Of a DNA stretch of 64,000 nucleotides, positions 11,582 through 23,334 are shown in pieces (positions within the stretch are counted from its first letter, which is position 1; the number at the start of each line of letters is the position of its first letter). The stretch lies in assembly GCF_029784155.1 (NCBI RefSeq), contig NC_073693.1, positions 183,789,802-183,853,801 of the forward strand. Reading direction: 5' to 3'. A program made the translations under genes and the position numbers. Below the pieces are notes generated by a model. That model did not search any database, was not told the origin of the DNA, and saw only the letters and a program-made list of their open reading frames with translations. The DNA comes from Uranotaenia lowii. Lineage: Eukaryota > Arthropoda > Insecta > Diptera > Culicidae.

Positions 11582-12070
11582 ATATAACACATTTTTTACT
11601 TACTGAAACGATTCACATTGTTTTGTTGAAATAAAACTGATAAATCGACTATTGGCTTCCATATGTTTTTAGATACCTTTTGTGTCACCAAGAATCAGTC
11701 TTTAATATAAGATGATTTGGATGATTCCTGAATAAGCGCATCGAGTTTCATTTTGTACGGAAAGGAGAATAGGCAATTTTGTTTTCGGATGTATACGGAT
11801 TAGCAATATATGGTTCGAAAGATCTAGACGAGACAAGAAAAAGTTTCTATGAAGTCAAGAAAATCTACCGAGGAATTAAGGTTGGAAGTTGTATTATTTC
11901 AAGGAAAAGAGTTCCGAAAATGTCTAGCTAGCGGTCCAATTTATAATCTAGTCGACATTCGTGTTCTGATTTTATGCTAAAAAAAACTTCTTTGTTTCAT
12001 AATTGTTTTCTCCTAGAAGATGCTAAGTATATCATTGAAAAGGTTATAATCATTTCGAAATAAATGAGCT
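11582..12070. other. intergenic DNA, nothing recognised
   Basis: AT-rich sequence without a supported feature. Confidence 0.45.
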
Positions 12071-12257
12071 AGTGATATAGCTCAGTTGGCAAGCAGTTGA
12101 TTCCTGAGCCGATGTCCATGAGTTCTTGCCCAAGAGTAAACATCGAACAAAGTTGTACCGGATAAGTTTTTCAATGACTGTCCGCCAACTGCATCGTTGA
12201 TATAAGTCGCAAAAGACATACAGATGTTAGAACGACTATAATCGAAACAAAAAAAAA
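12071..12257 (+). mobile_element. SINE family B copy
   Basis: tRNA-like head with A-box-like TAGCTCAGTTGGCAAG and a degenerate B-box (GAGTTCTTGCCC; other copies have GAGTTCGAGCCC). Then come AAGAGTAAACATCGAAC, GTACCGGATAAGTTTTT, CCGCCAACTGCATCGTTG and CGACTATAATCGAAAC plus an A-rich tail. About 85-90 percent of positions appear to match the copy at 40846-41020, judged by eye. A perfect target-site duplication is not visible. Confidence 0.8.
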
Positions 12258-12339
12258 TAATTTCAATAATTTCAAAGACTCGAGCTCCCAAGCAAAATAA
12301 TGCACGTCACTACATTCAAGTGAAACAAAAAAACATTTT

Positions 12340-12997
12340 ATGGGATTTTCATTCTATTGGATAATTCATCCCAGGAAGGCCTGATTTGCGTTTTTGACCG
12401 TTTGAAACATCTGGCGGTCACGCCAGATCTCTCTACGAACAAAAATCCGAATCTTCAACTCAAACGTCAAATCCGCATTGCAGTACGGGTGCGAAACTTG
12501 GTGCACATATGTGGTGACGACTCGAAAACTGCAAGTATTTGTAAACCGCTGCCTGCGGAATATCATCCGCGCTTGGTGGCCTGGCAACTGGATCTCGAAT
12601 GAGGAACTACATCGCCGGTGTCATCAAAGGGCGCTAAAAATCGAGATTCGAGAACGTAAGTGGAGATGGATTGGGGACACGCTGCAAAATGATGAAAACG
12701 AGATTTGCAGAGAGGCGCTAGATTGGAATCCAGAAGGACATCGAAGAAGAGGCAGACCCAGAAACTCGTGGCGGCAAAGCCTAGCCGCTGAAATCCAAAC
12801 TGTCGACTGGCTCCGGATCGTCAACAGTGGAGGTCTTTTACCACGGCCCTATGCACCGGAGGATCGGCGCGGGATCATTAAGTTAAGTAAGGATAATTCA
12901 TCCCAAAAAAATTAAGTGAGAATCGAACTCACTGCAACATCTCATCTCGGCTTGCCAGTCCGATATCTTATCCAGTGCACCATCTGAGTCGGTTGGT
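12340..12997 (-). mobile_element. SINE family C, split by an RTE fragment
   Basis: On the minus strand a tRNA-like head runs from about 12997 to 12916, with A-box-like TCAGATGGTGCACTGG and a perfect T-arm (GTGAG, TTCGATT, CTCAC at 12916-12932) containing the B box. The body then reads GGGATGAATTATCC, is interrupted by the insertion at 12374-12890, and resumes as AATAGAATGAAAATCCC. The acceptor stem does not pair, so this is a tRNA-derived SINE rather than a working tRNA. The same body motif recurs at 30565-30597. Confidence 0.65.
12374..12890 (+). mobile_element. 5'-truncated RTE-like LINE copy with target-site duplication
   Basis: About 517 bp, nearly identical to 25230-25776 of the longer LINE at 22.8-25.8 kb. 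It encodes the C-terminal part (YGCETWCTYVVTTRKLQVF, NRCLRNIIRAWWPGNW, IEIRERKWRWIGDTL, NPEGHRRRGRPRNSWRQSL). It keeps the CGA-or-GAG codon at the position where the longer copy has a TAG stop, but lacks a short stretch of the last codons. The insertion is flanked by the 15-bp duplication GGATAATTCATCCCA at 12359-12373 and 12891-12905, and the 3' tail is CATTAAGTTAAGTAA. It is dead-on-arrival through truncation and was inserted into SINE family C. Confidence 0.9.
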
Positions 12998-14613
12998 AAA
13001 AGAAGGTTTATTGACATAGCATTTCTGCCATTGGCCGTCTGCCGTTTGGCTGGTTTTTTTTATTCATCCTCTGTCCTTGATGGGAAAGGGATGAGAATAG
13101 GAGGGATAGGGAAACTGTTTTCTACTGCCGGTCGGTTTACATACACACATACAGCTCATATTGGCTGGTGGTTTTTTGCCGTCGCGGTCGGTTTGAAACA
13201 AAGATTGGTTTTTTTTTCTAATGGCGGTTTACATACACACACAGCGCTTGGTTCTTCATTCGACAATATCCTTGCTGGCTGATTGTTCCATCCTGCTATG
13301 TCTTGCGATAGGGTATGGGATTTGTTTTATTTGGTTTCTTGCCAGCCACGATACCAGTTATTAAAAAGCTTGTAAATGCCAGCCCGGCATAGAATTTTAT
13401 ACCGATAATTCCACCTCCAAGGAAGTTCATTATTGGAGTAGAGTCTGATTTGTGGGTATATGAATCAACAAACTTATTGACTATGAAAAGCCGCAAATTT
13501 TAAATTTCCCTACAAAACTTGCAGCGGTCTACTGATTACACACTGTTTGCTTTCGGTCGACACTTTGAAATTTTGTTGAGAAAACACAGTTAATGTGGAA
13601 GAGAACAGGCACCTATTAGAAATAATTCAATCCTTTTAACTAAGACAGTATTCTACGCCATTGATTTAATTAAGTTACCTTGTTTCCTTTACATAATTAT
13701 GACCCCTCAATCTCCAATCTTCATACAATCCAGGGGAGAATTAACTTGAAGCCCCCAACAGTCAGTCTGATCAATTCGGTACCGCAAAGAGAGAAGTTGA
13801 GATTGAAGTCAGCCAGAAGTGAACTTCAACTGATTCCCGCGACATTACATTTTCAAAGCAATAGTTTAACAATGAAGAATTGTAGGTACACAAAACGTGG
13901 AATACGCATCGCTACTTCTCGATCAATTTCCAATTATCTCCGGATTCATTATATTAACGGAGATTTTTTTTCTCTCTCATCCATCCGATTGATTTTTTGC
14001 TTCAATTTGTTCTCTAAGAAGAAGTGCGATGATTGCTTCACTTATGTACAAGCTTCAGCTCCAGTCAAAAGAGAAGAAAAAATCACCGTATGGTCGGCTT
14101 GTAATTTTTACACTTTTCGTTCATCACGGTTAAAGCTAGATAATGCATAAAGGACCAATCAATGAGTAATTGAGTCAGATCAATAAACGGGCAATTGACT
14201 ACGTTGTTTACACATTACATGGCATCTATGGAAACTGATTTTGGGCTTTTTTTATGTTATTTCGAAAATAAACGCCTTTCACTCATTGTAACACATCCAA
14301 ATTGTTAATATTCATCAATTTTTATTTCCGAAATCATTTGCTTCTCACAGTAACATTCAAATTTGTATATTATTGTCCGTTGCATCTAAAGTTGGATTTC
14401 GGAATCCAAAATCCAATACAGTGTTCTATTGCGATGATTTATTCAAACAATATCTACTGCATATGAAGTGGTGTATACTTTTCAATCAATCATCTGTCAA
14501 AGTTTTTGAGATGAAAATCCAGGAACAAAAAATCTTAAAAGTTGTTGCAGAACCCAGCAAGATTTTCTTAGAATAAGACATATTCACTAAAGAGGAAATA
14601 ATACTAAAAATAC
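12998..14613. other. intergenic DNA with short CA-rich duplications
   Basis: 13028-13345 holds degenerate direct repeats. GGTTTACATACACAC occurs near 13136 and 13227, and TTTGGCTGG and TTGGCTGGTGG also recur, so a roughly 90-bp duplication has decayed. The 156-residue frame at 13680-14150 matches no family I know and is not supported as a gene. Confidence 0.4.
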
Positions 14614-14772
14614 TTTTTTTTCGATTATAGTCGTTTAAACATCTTTATGTCATTCGCGACTTATATCAACGATGCAGTTGGCGGACAGTCATTGAAAAAC
14701 TTACTGTGATCGATGTTTACTCTTGGGTTCGAACTCACGGATATCGGCTCAGGAAGCAACTGACTTGCCAAC
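14614..14772 (-). mobile_element. SINE family B copy, minus strand
   Basis: Reverse-orientation copy. It shows the T-run (tail), CGATTATAGTCG, CGACTTATATCAACG, CAGTTGGCGGACAG, the B-box-containing TTGGGTTCGAACTC, CATATCGGCTCAGGA-like sequence and TTGCCAACT. The first bases of the head are missing. This copy keeps the best B-box consensus of the family. Confidence 0.8.
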
Positions 14773-14940
14773 TAAAAGCTAAAGCTATAATTTACGCAGG
14801 GGGAAGTGTGACCATATGCGCCTATCGGAAAAAGCACCTACAGCCGTTTGACGAGATGACTGATAATTCAATATATCTTATCAGATTATTACCCTCAAAT
14901 GCACTTAAATGACAATTCATAAAATACAAAGTCTAAATAA

Positions 14941-15325
14941 GGCCGGAACAAATTTCAAATCCTTCTTTTGTCACTCGGAGTTGAAACATCGCAAGGGGGG
15001 GGGGGGGGGACAATAAAAAATAATGCGAAAAACAAATAAATTGCACGAAAACTTGTATGCAACCATATTGCATACTATATCATTGCACAAAACCTATAAA
15101 TCTAGTAATTTTTTATCGAAAAATTCAATAAAATCAAGAATACAAAAGGTGGAATGACTCCCATCATCCAAAATTTGTTTTTTGGTCTTGTAATCTTTCA
15201 GATATTTGATATTTTTTTCGAAATTAACATAAAATACTTCAAACTTTATTTATTTCCCCCCTCAGGGTTTTTGGAAATTTCGAAGGGGGGGGTGACAAAA
15301 GAAGAAATTGATATTTGTTCCAGCC
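14941..15325. mobile_element. MITE with TAA target-site duplication (PIF/Harbinger-like)
   Basis: The terminal inverted repeats run inward for about 36 bp: GGCCGGAACAAATTTCAA at the left and the complement of TTGATATTTGTTCCAGCC at the right, followed by CTTCTTTTGTCAC on both sides. Both ends are bordered by TAA (14938-14940 and 15326-15328). A 3-bp TAA/TTA duplication is the PIF/Harbinger signature. The left inner end carries a run of 15 G (14995-15009) and the right inner end runs of 7-9 C or G. No transposase is present. Confidence 0.75.
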
Positions 15326-15328
15326 TAA

Positions 15329-17398
15329 TTAAAAATTCAAACATTTTGTAACATGTTGATTTTAAAAAATCAGGCGTGCTGAAGCTCTAAACAAAATTGC
15401 TAAAAGTTTTTCTTTCTATTTGGTTTAAAATTTAAAAAAAAATCAGCACATTACCGCTTATAGGTTAGGTATAAGTGATTAGAAGAAATAAGAGACTCTT
15501 TTTCAATGCGTCTATATAAAAGCGCATTAGGGTCACATAAAACGTTGAGATCTAGTGTTGTCCCGAAAATTGCTCCAAACCACATGTTAACAATTTCAAT
15601 GTTTAGAAGGCACCTTAAAAAAATCCTTAGAGTAGTCTAATATTTTTAATAGGGTGGTTCCAAAAATAATTTCAAAACCATCGTGATATTTAAGCTCTTG
15701 TCACAGTTTTGCAGTGAGAAAAAAAATTCAATACAGATGTTTTTTTTTATTATTTTCATATGCGGAATAAATTAAAAAAAAAAAGAAAAACAACCCTAAT
15801 TTATGTTTTATGCAACAAAATTTATGAAAACCAAGATTTATCAAAAAAAAAGCTCCGATGTATGATGATTATCAGCTTCAAATTAAATCCGTTTATATCA
15901 TCTTACATCAATCAATGAATCTTTCGTCCAGCAGATCCAAAACCCAATCGAAAATCATTGAAAAATATTTGATGGAATTTACAGACAATGTGACCAATAC
16001 CGTACAATTTTGATAATTAAAAAATGTTATTGTTATTGTAATTTTTTATTCAGTGTCGGTAACCTTTTTTGTAAAGTTATATGAGGCCCTCAGAACAGAA
16101 CTAAAGGGATATAAGTGCAAAAAATGTTCGATTTTGAGTGAATATGCAATGCCAAACGATGTCATGTTTCAAATTATATTTGGTGATTTTTCAGATTTTT
16201 AAAATTATGTTCGCATATTTCTACGTTCGAAAGAAAATTGCAAATGTATTTTTCGAAGATGGAAAACAATTAAAAAGCGTGCTTTCTTGAAATTAGTTTT
16301 TATACACTTTTACCCCTTTGACTTCTATCAATTCATGAGATTTTTATATCTTTGTCTTGAATTTAGTCAGTGTAGATTCAGATATATTTATCCAAATGTT
16401 ATATCTATGCAGACCAAAAAAAAACCGTTAAATTTATAAAAATGGTATTTCCAAAAAAAGACTTCGCGGGCCACAAAAGCATGTGGCCCGTGGGCCATGG
16501 TTTGGCCACCCATGCTTTAAATCGAAAACGATCGTTCAAGTGTGAACACTTTGAGTGCTTATCGTAAAAATCGTTGTCTCAAAAAATAGTGATTTGAACT
16601 GACCTCCTCGTTCTTCGGATTTACTTTTTCCCTTGGAAATTTTTGAAAATTGTAATTTACGTCAGCAAACCGAAGAACATTGACAAACTTTAAACTAAAA
16701 TACGAGCTAAATAGCCGCTATCAAACCCGAAATACTGGCCAATGCTACATAGAATGCCCACAAAAAAGCTGCTTTTTGCCTATCAAATAAGGGTGGTCAT
16801 TTAATCCGTGTTGTATTCTAAATCTGGTTAGAAGTAAATGGTATAAAATAAACATAGTTTTTTTCATACGATATGAAATCCGCCTGTCATACATGGGACT
16901 TCAAATTGTTTTCTCAGAAACCGTATTGATTCGTGAGAACCGTTGTAAAAGAATCATTTTAAAGAAAAAAAAAACATATGGAATGAAGCCGTGTTTGGAA
17001 TATGGAGCAAAACCCACCCGTGTAAAGAAGACCTTAGTGTATCCTGTAAGAATCTTGTTTATTTTGAAAATTGGTTGAAAAATTACGGATACATCCAGAC
17101 GACGCATCCGTCTGTAATCTTCTATTTTTCGTTTTTTCCTTTTTGAATACTTCTCATCTATGAAGCCGATACAAAAATTCCAAAATTGTTCTACACTTTT
17201 CAAGAATATTAAAGACGAAACATCTGTAATTAAAATGCTGTGAATCTGGGGATGAATAAACCATTTGGTTTAAAATCCTCACAAAAAAAAATTCTGTGAA
17301 GTATTTCCACAGTTTAAAATTTTTTTGTTGTTTACGAGTTTGGTTACAAACAATACCAAATTTGTTGGTCAAATGAAAAAAAAATTCTAATTTCTTAC
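15329..17398. other. AT-rich DNA, probably intron of the gene at 17.4-17.7 kb, with a hAT-like end
   Basis: No further exon is recognised downstream of the splice donor at 17398. At 16463-16512, GCGGGCCAC...CATGTGGCCCGTGGGCC...GGTTTGGCCACCC resembles the terminal region of hAT-type repeats (GGGTGGCCAAACC read inward from the right). No partner end was located. The rest is A/T-run rich. Confidence 0.4.
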
Positions 17399-17720
17399 CT
17401 CGATCGTCATTGGAATCTTCACTTGGAGGACCCTGTATTGCTCGTTGTGGTGATATGCTTTGATGTGTGTTACTGTTGATATTGTTTAATCCACTTAAGG
17501 CTGCAAGGCTTTGCGGGGCACCCGGCGGACCGAAACGAGGCCTTGACAGAAACGGTCCGCCGAAAACGCCAGGAACCCCAAACTGTAAAAATGGTGCCCA
17601 TTGCGGTACCCGGTTTCGCGGCGTTAAATGTGCCGCCGCTGCTGCCGCGTACAGTTGTAACGCCGGCTGTGAACCGAGCGTCTGTAGATTCTGCAACATT
17701 CCTTGGTGTTCTAGAACCAT
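17399..17720 (-). CDS. first coding exon of a probable transcription factor (partial gene)
   Basis: ATG at 17720-17718 opens 107 codons, ending at a good donor (GACGATCGAG, then GTAAGAA) at 17399/17398. The predicted N-terminus begins MVLEHQGMLQNLQTLG. It then has an Ala run, a hydrophobic and aromatic stretch (WAPFLQFGVPGVFGGPFL), SRPRFGPPGAP, and an acidic end near SEDSNDDR. Base composition is far GC-richer than the surroundings, with many CpG, as expected for a constrained exon of a developmental regulator. Such low-complexity N-termini are typical of homeodomain and other insect transcription factors, but no DNA-binding domain is visible, so the family is unknown. The longer reading frame to 17154 is intron read-through. 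The remaining exons must lie at lower coordinates or outside the window. Confidence 0.7.
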
Positions 17721-20700
17721 AATACTGCAGCACGGTCAACTATTGTCACTATTAACAGTGCAACCCCAACCTCACAAATTCACCGTTTCACACAACTCAG
17801 TTGATGTTTGCTATTTTTACAAGCATCCATAGGGATGTAGTTTTCGTAGCAGATAGGATTTCATCTTGGTTTGCAACTTCACATTTATTTAACTCTATTT
17901 TTGAAATCTTCAGGTAACTTTTTTCTACACTTAATTTCACATGTTTCGTTGATCTTGGTTACACATCCTTTAACTCTGTATGCTAATTTAATCAAGCATT
18001 TCTTCTGCGATATTGAAACAATTAGCATTAAACATTTCAATAAATGTTTTCAATTATGCACTTCCGCAAACTCGTTCTCACATTTTCAGAACAACTCTTA
18101 TAAAACAATGAAAATACGCCGCTCGTCGATGAATTGCTAATGTTTGGCATATAAAATATGGTCAGCGCAAAATCTCAAGTGTGTATCCAACTTCTGGGAA
18201 ACTACACAAAATCAAAGAGAGTAGAAAGTACTGCTCACACTTCCCCGCGCCTGATCAACACCATTATAACACTCTAGTGGCGACATACGACTTTGTTTAC
18301 AAAACAAACGAAAGATTCAAAATACGCTTAATGGCAATAATTCCTTTTCATTCAACACCCTCCGCTGTGTGGTGGAAAACTGATTCACGAACAGAAAATT
18401 CAATTCACTCGAGTTATGAAACTGGAATAAAAAAGAATAAAAACAACTGGCAGGGAACTTGTACGTTTTGGGGCGGAGCCAAGCGCCAGAAGCCGAAGAC
18501 ACGAGTATATTCGTCCATGGCCGACTATCAAGCCACGCCTTCTTCGATGCGTCGATGTCACGCATACCACTACACTTTTTTTTGTGCGTCGATGCACACG
18601 AATACGAAAGCTTCTGGAATTATGATCGATGGGATGAAATCATTTATGTATCCAAGTACGCTGTGCTTACACTTACACTACTCTAAGCTTCCAAAGTGCA
18701 TTGATTACCATAAGATATTTTGCTGGCACTACGGAAACAGTTCTGCAGATCACATGGCTGCTGAAAGACGATTCTTCCTCTCCATACACACATAAGAACA
18801 TCCTTCGTGAATTTACATAGAACGTTTAAATTGACAGCTTTACGCCATTATATTAATTAAATATTGCCATTAATTTGAACACTTGAAAAGAATCTTATTG
18901 ATTTTAAGATTGTTACTACATTGATTTAGTCATGACGGTTTTTTCAAATTGAAATTTCTCATTTCCGTTTTGGAAACCTTACAAAAATCGCATCCATGGT
19001 TATTAATCATTCTTTCGAAACATGAAAAAACTAGATGATTTCGTATAAAAAATTAGAATTATTGAATATCTGAATGTTTAAAGTATACGAGGATGGGAAA
19101 TAATTCATATCAATTTAAAGCATAGCTAAAAAATACATAAAACGAATAAACATAATCTTAATTTAAAAATAACTATGTAACCTTCTTTTTCCAAGAGGAA
19201 GAATGACCAAGATGGTTAAAATCCTCTATAAATAAACAAAATCCAATCCAATCCAATCCATAATCTTAATCATGACCTATTAAAATTAATTATGTACTCT
19301 TTATACCTGGATATTTTTTTTTGAAAAAGGTCTGATTCATAATTATGAGATACTGTAATCCGGGGGAAGATTAATCACTTTTTTCAATATTTTTCGATTA
19401 TTTTTTCTGTTAAGGGGAATGTGACATGTTTAATATTTTTAAAACCAGTACTGGTCTCCTTTGAACGTAAAACATAGTTGCAGATTACTTTCAATTTGAT
19501 TTAAAAATCGATTTCATCTCTGTTTAGAGTTTGATGCTTTGGGTAACATTGATCAGTCTCTATTTTGACGGTTTTAACGAGTCTTCTTGATCATAAAGGA
19601 TCAAGAGTTAAGACCTTTATAATATTTACAAATACGTGCAAAAAAAGAATAAATCGTTTAAAAAAAGTTCGAAACAACCGGGCAAAATTCATCGTTCATT
19701 TCAAGTAAAGTGGCCAACTTGAACTGTAAATCGATCATTTTCAATCAAGTAGACCATTCTGAGGTGATTTAAGTGAAGCTCAAAGATTTGTTTTTAATTG
19801 ATTTGTTTTGGGTTTTAAGCCACGGTTGTTACGGAACTTTCGCAGAGTCTCTAAGTGGCCATTCCCGTCCATGTTTCTGTAGGGAAGCAACGTTTGAATC
19901 AATTTACCACTGAGTGGTTTGGAAAAAAGCGGGAAGTTTTTGACATGTTCGAAAATCGTCTTATTTCGATAAAATGCTTTTAAAAAATCGTTCAAAATAT
20001 TACCGTGTAAAATAAGATCGTTTAAGAAAAGAATCCAGTGTAACCGAAAACGCTATTTGTTAACAAATTGCGGACCAAGTATAAGGATTCTCGTATCTAA
20101 AATGTAATAAAATTAATCATGAAACTCAACAAAATTGAACACAACGCTTTCGGTGCCTCAAAGATACTAAAATTGTAATTTTTGATCCTGTGAATTCTGA
20201 GGTATAGAATGCTGAATTTCGGTGTTTCTTGGTCCAAAAAAAACATCGCGGTCCATAATGCGTCTAGGCCGAACAACAATTAAAATCGAAGGATGGAAAA
20301 TGATGCTGCATAAATTAAGGGGCTAAATTATCTAAGATTACTAATAAAATTTTAACTACAAAAAACAATTGAAAATTTCCTTCCTTCAACTCCCTAGGCC
20401 CTCGCACTATTCCATTTTTATATTTTTCTTCACAGTTTACCATTTTTTTCACACAAATCAAACTGTTTGCTTCTAAACGCTTTGATTTCATCAGGTTTAC
20501 ATTACATTTACTTTTTTTCCAATTTGAAACTCGATTTATAGGTTTTTAAACGAGAAAAAAGTTTTGAGATATTTTAACTTTAGACTTAGTTATGGGAGAT
20601 TATGTGGAAAAATTTTATGTTGATCAAAGTTACCCCGTTTTACGGTACTGATGCTTTTCAATAAACTGTACGATATCTTACAGAGAATGGTAGAGTATTT

Positions 20701-22818
20701 GTAATTTGTGCCCGTAAATGTAGTCAGAATTAAAAATTATTTATCAAACATTAATTTTTGAAAACAGAATAAAAAAAATTAGTGCCCAAATCTGCAAAAG
20801 AATTACTTTTTAAATTTTTGTTAGCTTTGTCTGATTTTTGTTTCCTATTTCTCATTCTAGATTTCAAATAAAAATGAGTTCTTCAATCGTTGAAAGTGTG
20901 ATATTTTCAATAGTTTAATATTAAAAATTATTTTCACAAGCTTTTTATGAATATTTTTTTTTTATTGAGACAAATATTTCACTCGAAGACTGCAATACGA
21001 TTGAACTTAAAAGTTATTGCGATTGTATTTTGGCCGCAAATTGTCGTTCAACTCGTAATGAGTACATTTCTTCTGGAGTAAATGATTAATTTTAGCTTAG
21101 AGCAAATAAGATTTATCATGTTCAATTCTTCTTATATTAAGATTAGTACTATGCGGTTCGTTAAATTATTCAAAAATGCAAATATTACTGTTTTAGTAAA
21201 ATAACCATAACTTCTTTAATTTTCAACCGATTTTGATAAATAACCACCTGAAATCTTTGTTTTATATTGACATTTACGGTCCATAGAAAATCACAATTTT
21301 ATGATGTTAACATGGAGTCTAAAACTGTCGATAAAACCAAATTTTCTCTAAAAAATGCATTTATATTGTTTTTTCTAACACAATTTCACTAATATCAACA
21401 ATACTGTTGATCATACGCAAAAATGAAGTTCAGATGATCGATAGCATTATTTTCATCTTCACTGAGCAAGAATAGATTTCAAATTAATGTTATGTAGCCT
21501 GACATATTTGAATATAAGTACAAGTGTTTATTTTATTTTTCTGAAATTCCATATTTGGTGCATAACTTAAAAATTGTTCTACTGAATTTTTTAGAATCTC
21601 ATTTTCGGATTTATTTAGCGCCCGATTTCATATTAAAAATTTGGGTCAGTCGATGAAATTCACGATTTTTTTTTTAAATTTTGTCAACAACCTATATTGC
21701 ATTTAATGTGCAGATTACATATTCTTGAATTGATTGAAGTGTCGTTTTCGATTTCTCATAATACTATTTAAAAATTAAATTTGACATTTCAGAGTAGTTC
21801 TGCTCAGGGTAACAAAAAGCGTAAAGTAAAAGTCGATATACCTCAGATTTGGTCCTCAATATGATGAAATTCTATTATTTTAAGACTAGAATTCGTCATC
21901 TATCAGTCTTTTCATTGTTAATTCATCGCTATCGGTTGGAATTGAATGTAATTGAATAGAACGGCAGTTTTTTTTCACCAAAATTCCTTGATCCTCATGA
22001 AAATATAGTTATAAAATCGTTGAAAAAAATATTTTATAAATTTTTCAAATGACCAGCTGTGGCCTGGAAAACCAAGCACTTTTATTATTTCAATATGAGC
22101 TCTTAATGGTCTTTCAATGATAACAAAATGATGTTGACATAATTTCTCGCATCCTAAGAAAGTTTTTTAAAGTTTTAGATATTCATATAAAATTTGACAA
22201 ATCGAGCAATACATGTAGGTACAATTTTTAACATTTTTCGATGCCGTAAAAAACTTTACCAAGTATGACGGACTGGCTTAATAATACCACCTACAAACTT
22301 TTCACTAGTTTCCTCATCCTACACCAACACTGCTGGTGTAAAAACATTTTTCAAACAATCACTAATTTTTTTAAATAAATATTTTTATTATTCAGTTATC
22401 TGTCTGGGGTAAAATGCAACAAAATGCAAATCAATGAAACACCTTGTAAATCTTGTTTCCATATGCTTGAATAGGATCGTTTTGCATCATGCGTTTGTCA
22501 ACATTGAAATTTCTTCCATCCAAACATTTATTTTTATAATTTCAGCTTGTAGATTTTTTTGTAGCATTGTTTTACCCCTAAATGTATGCAGCATCCTAAT
22601 TTTCAGAAAAAATAAAGAAATTAGTTTCAATAGAACAAAAAATTACTGCAGTGTTTTCATGGTAATGGTCTTCAAGCAAATTTATCAAATACTCTAAATT
22701 TCCATACTTTTTATAAGATATTTCATTAAAAATAAAGCTTGTTGAAAGTTACCTTATTTTCTAAGGAGGGTAAAAGAAAACCCCCCTAACCGGTTTAATG
22801 ACCTTTTATTTAGGCTGT
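17721..22818. other. upstream region of the exon at 17.4 kb, then AT-rich intergenic DNA
   Basis: 17721-18800 is less AT-rich than the rest and may hold the promoter and 5' UTR of the minus-strand gene. A 204-residue plus frame at 18181-18795 is discussed as a finding, not called as a gene. 20045-20245 is a dispersed-repeat copy (see 55450-55640). The rest to 22818 is AT-rich with no supported feature. Confidence 0.4.
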
Positions 22819-22862
22819 TCTGGTAAAATGACCGATCTGGAACTTTGGCGACGACTTTTAGC

Positions 22863-23334
22863 ATGAAAACACGGACACGAATTGGAACTTGGAATGTTTT
22901 AACCCTTGCTCAACAAGGCAAGCTGGCTCAACTTGCTAGAGAAGCTAGCCGCCTCAAGGTTGAAATTCTGGGACTGAGCGAAGTCCGTTGGCCTAACACT
23001 GGAGAACACAAGACACAGTCCGGGCAAGTCCTGCTTTACATGCTACTCGGGAACGAGGAGTTGGTTTCCTGTTAAGCCCGCAGGCCTACGCGGCCCTCAT
23101 TAGATGGGAACCGATAAACGAAAGAATAATCGTAGCCAGATTCAGAACACGGGTTAGAAACCTTACAATAGTCCAGTGTTATGCACCAACTGACGTTGCC
23201 GATTTGCAGGAGAAAGAGCAGTTTTACAGTCAACTGAACAGCGTGGTAGAGAGAATTCCGAAGGGTGACATTCAAATCTATTTGACGACTTCAACGCAAA
23301 GATTGGCTCCGACAATCAAGACCTTGAGCGCATC
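22863..23334 (+). pseudogene. endonuclease part of the RTE-like ORF, frameshifted
   Basis: APE-type endonuclease half. The Asn of GTWNVLT and the Glu of LSEVRW correspond to conserved catalytic residues of the family. The frame is lost near 23070 (stop at 23073-23075), continues in another frame through VQCYAPTDV, and is lost again near 23280 before MGRHGLG. No active enzyme can be made from this copy. Confidence 0.85.

Noticed and set aside
12916..12997. tRNA gene on the minus strand
   Set aside because: The T-arm is perfect but the acceptor stem does not pair and the anticodon arm is defective. It is a SINE head.
13680..14150. 156-codon frame as a gene
   Set aside because: No motif, no splice or start context, composition as in flanking DNA.
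17154..17398. Continuation of the exon at 17.4 kb as coding
   Set aside because: Strong GTAAGAA donor at 17398, and the reading frame beyond it turns abruptly into low-complexity AT-rich codons.
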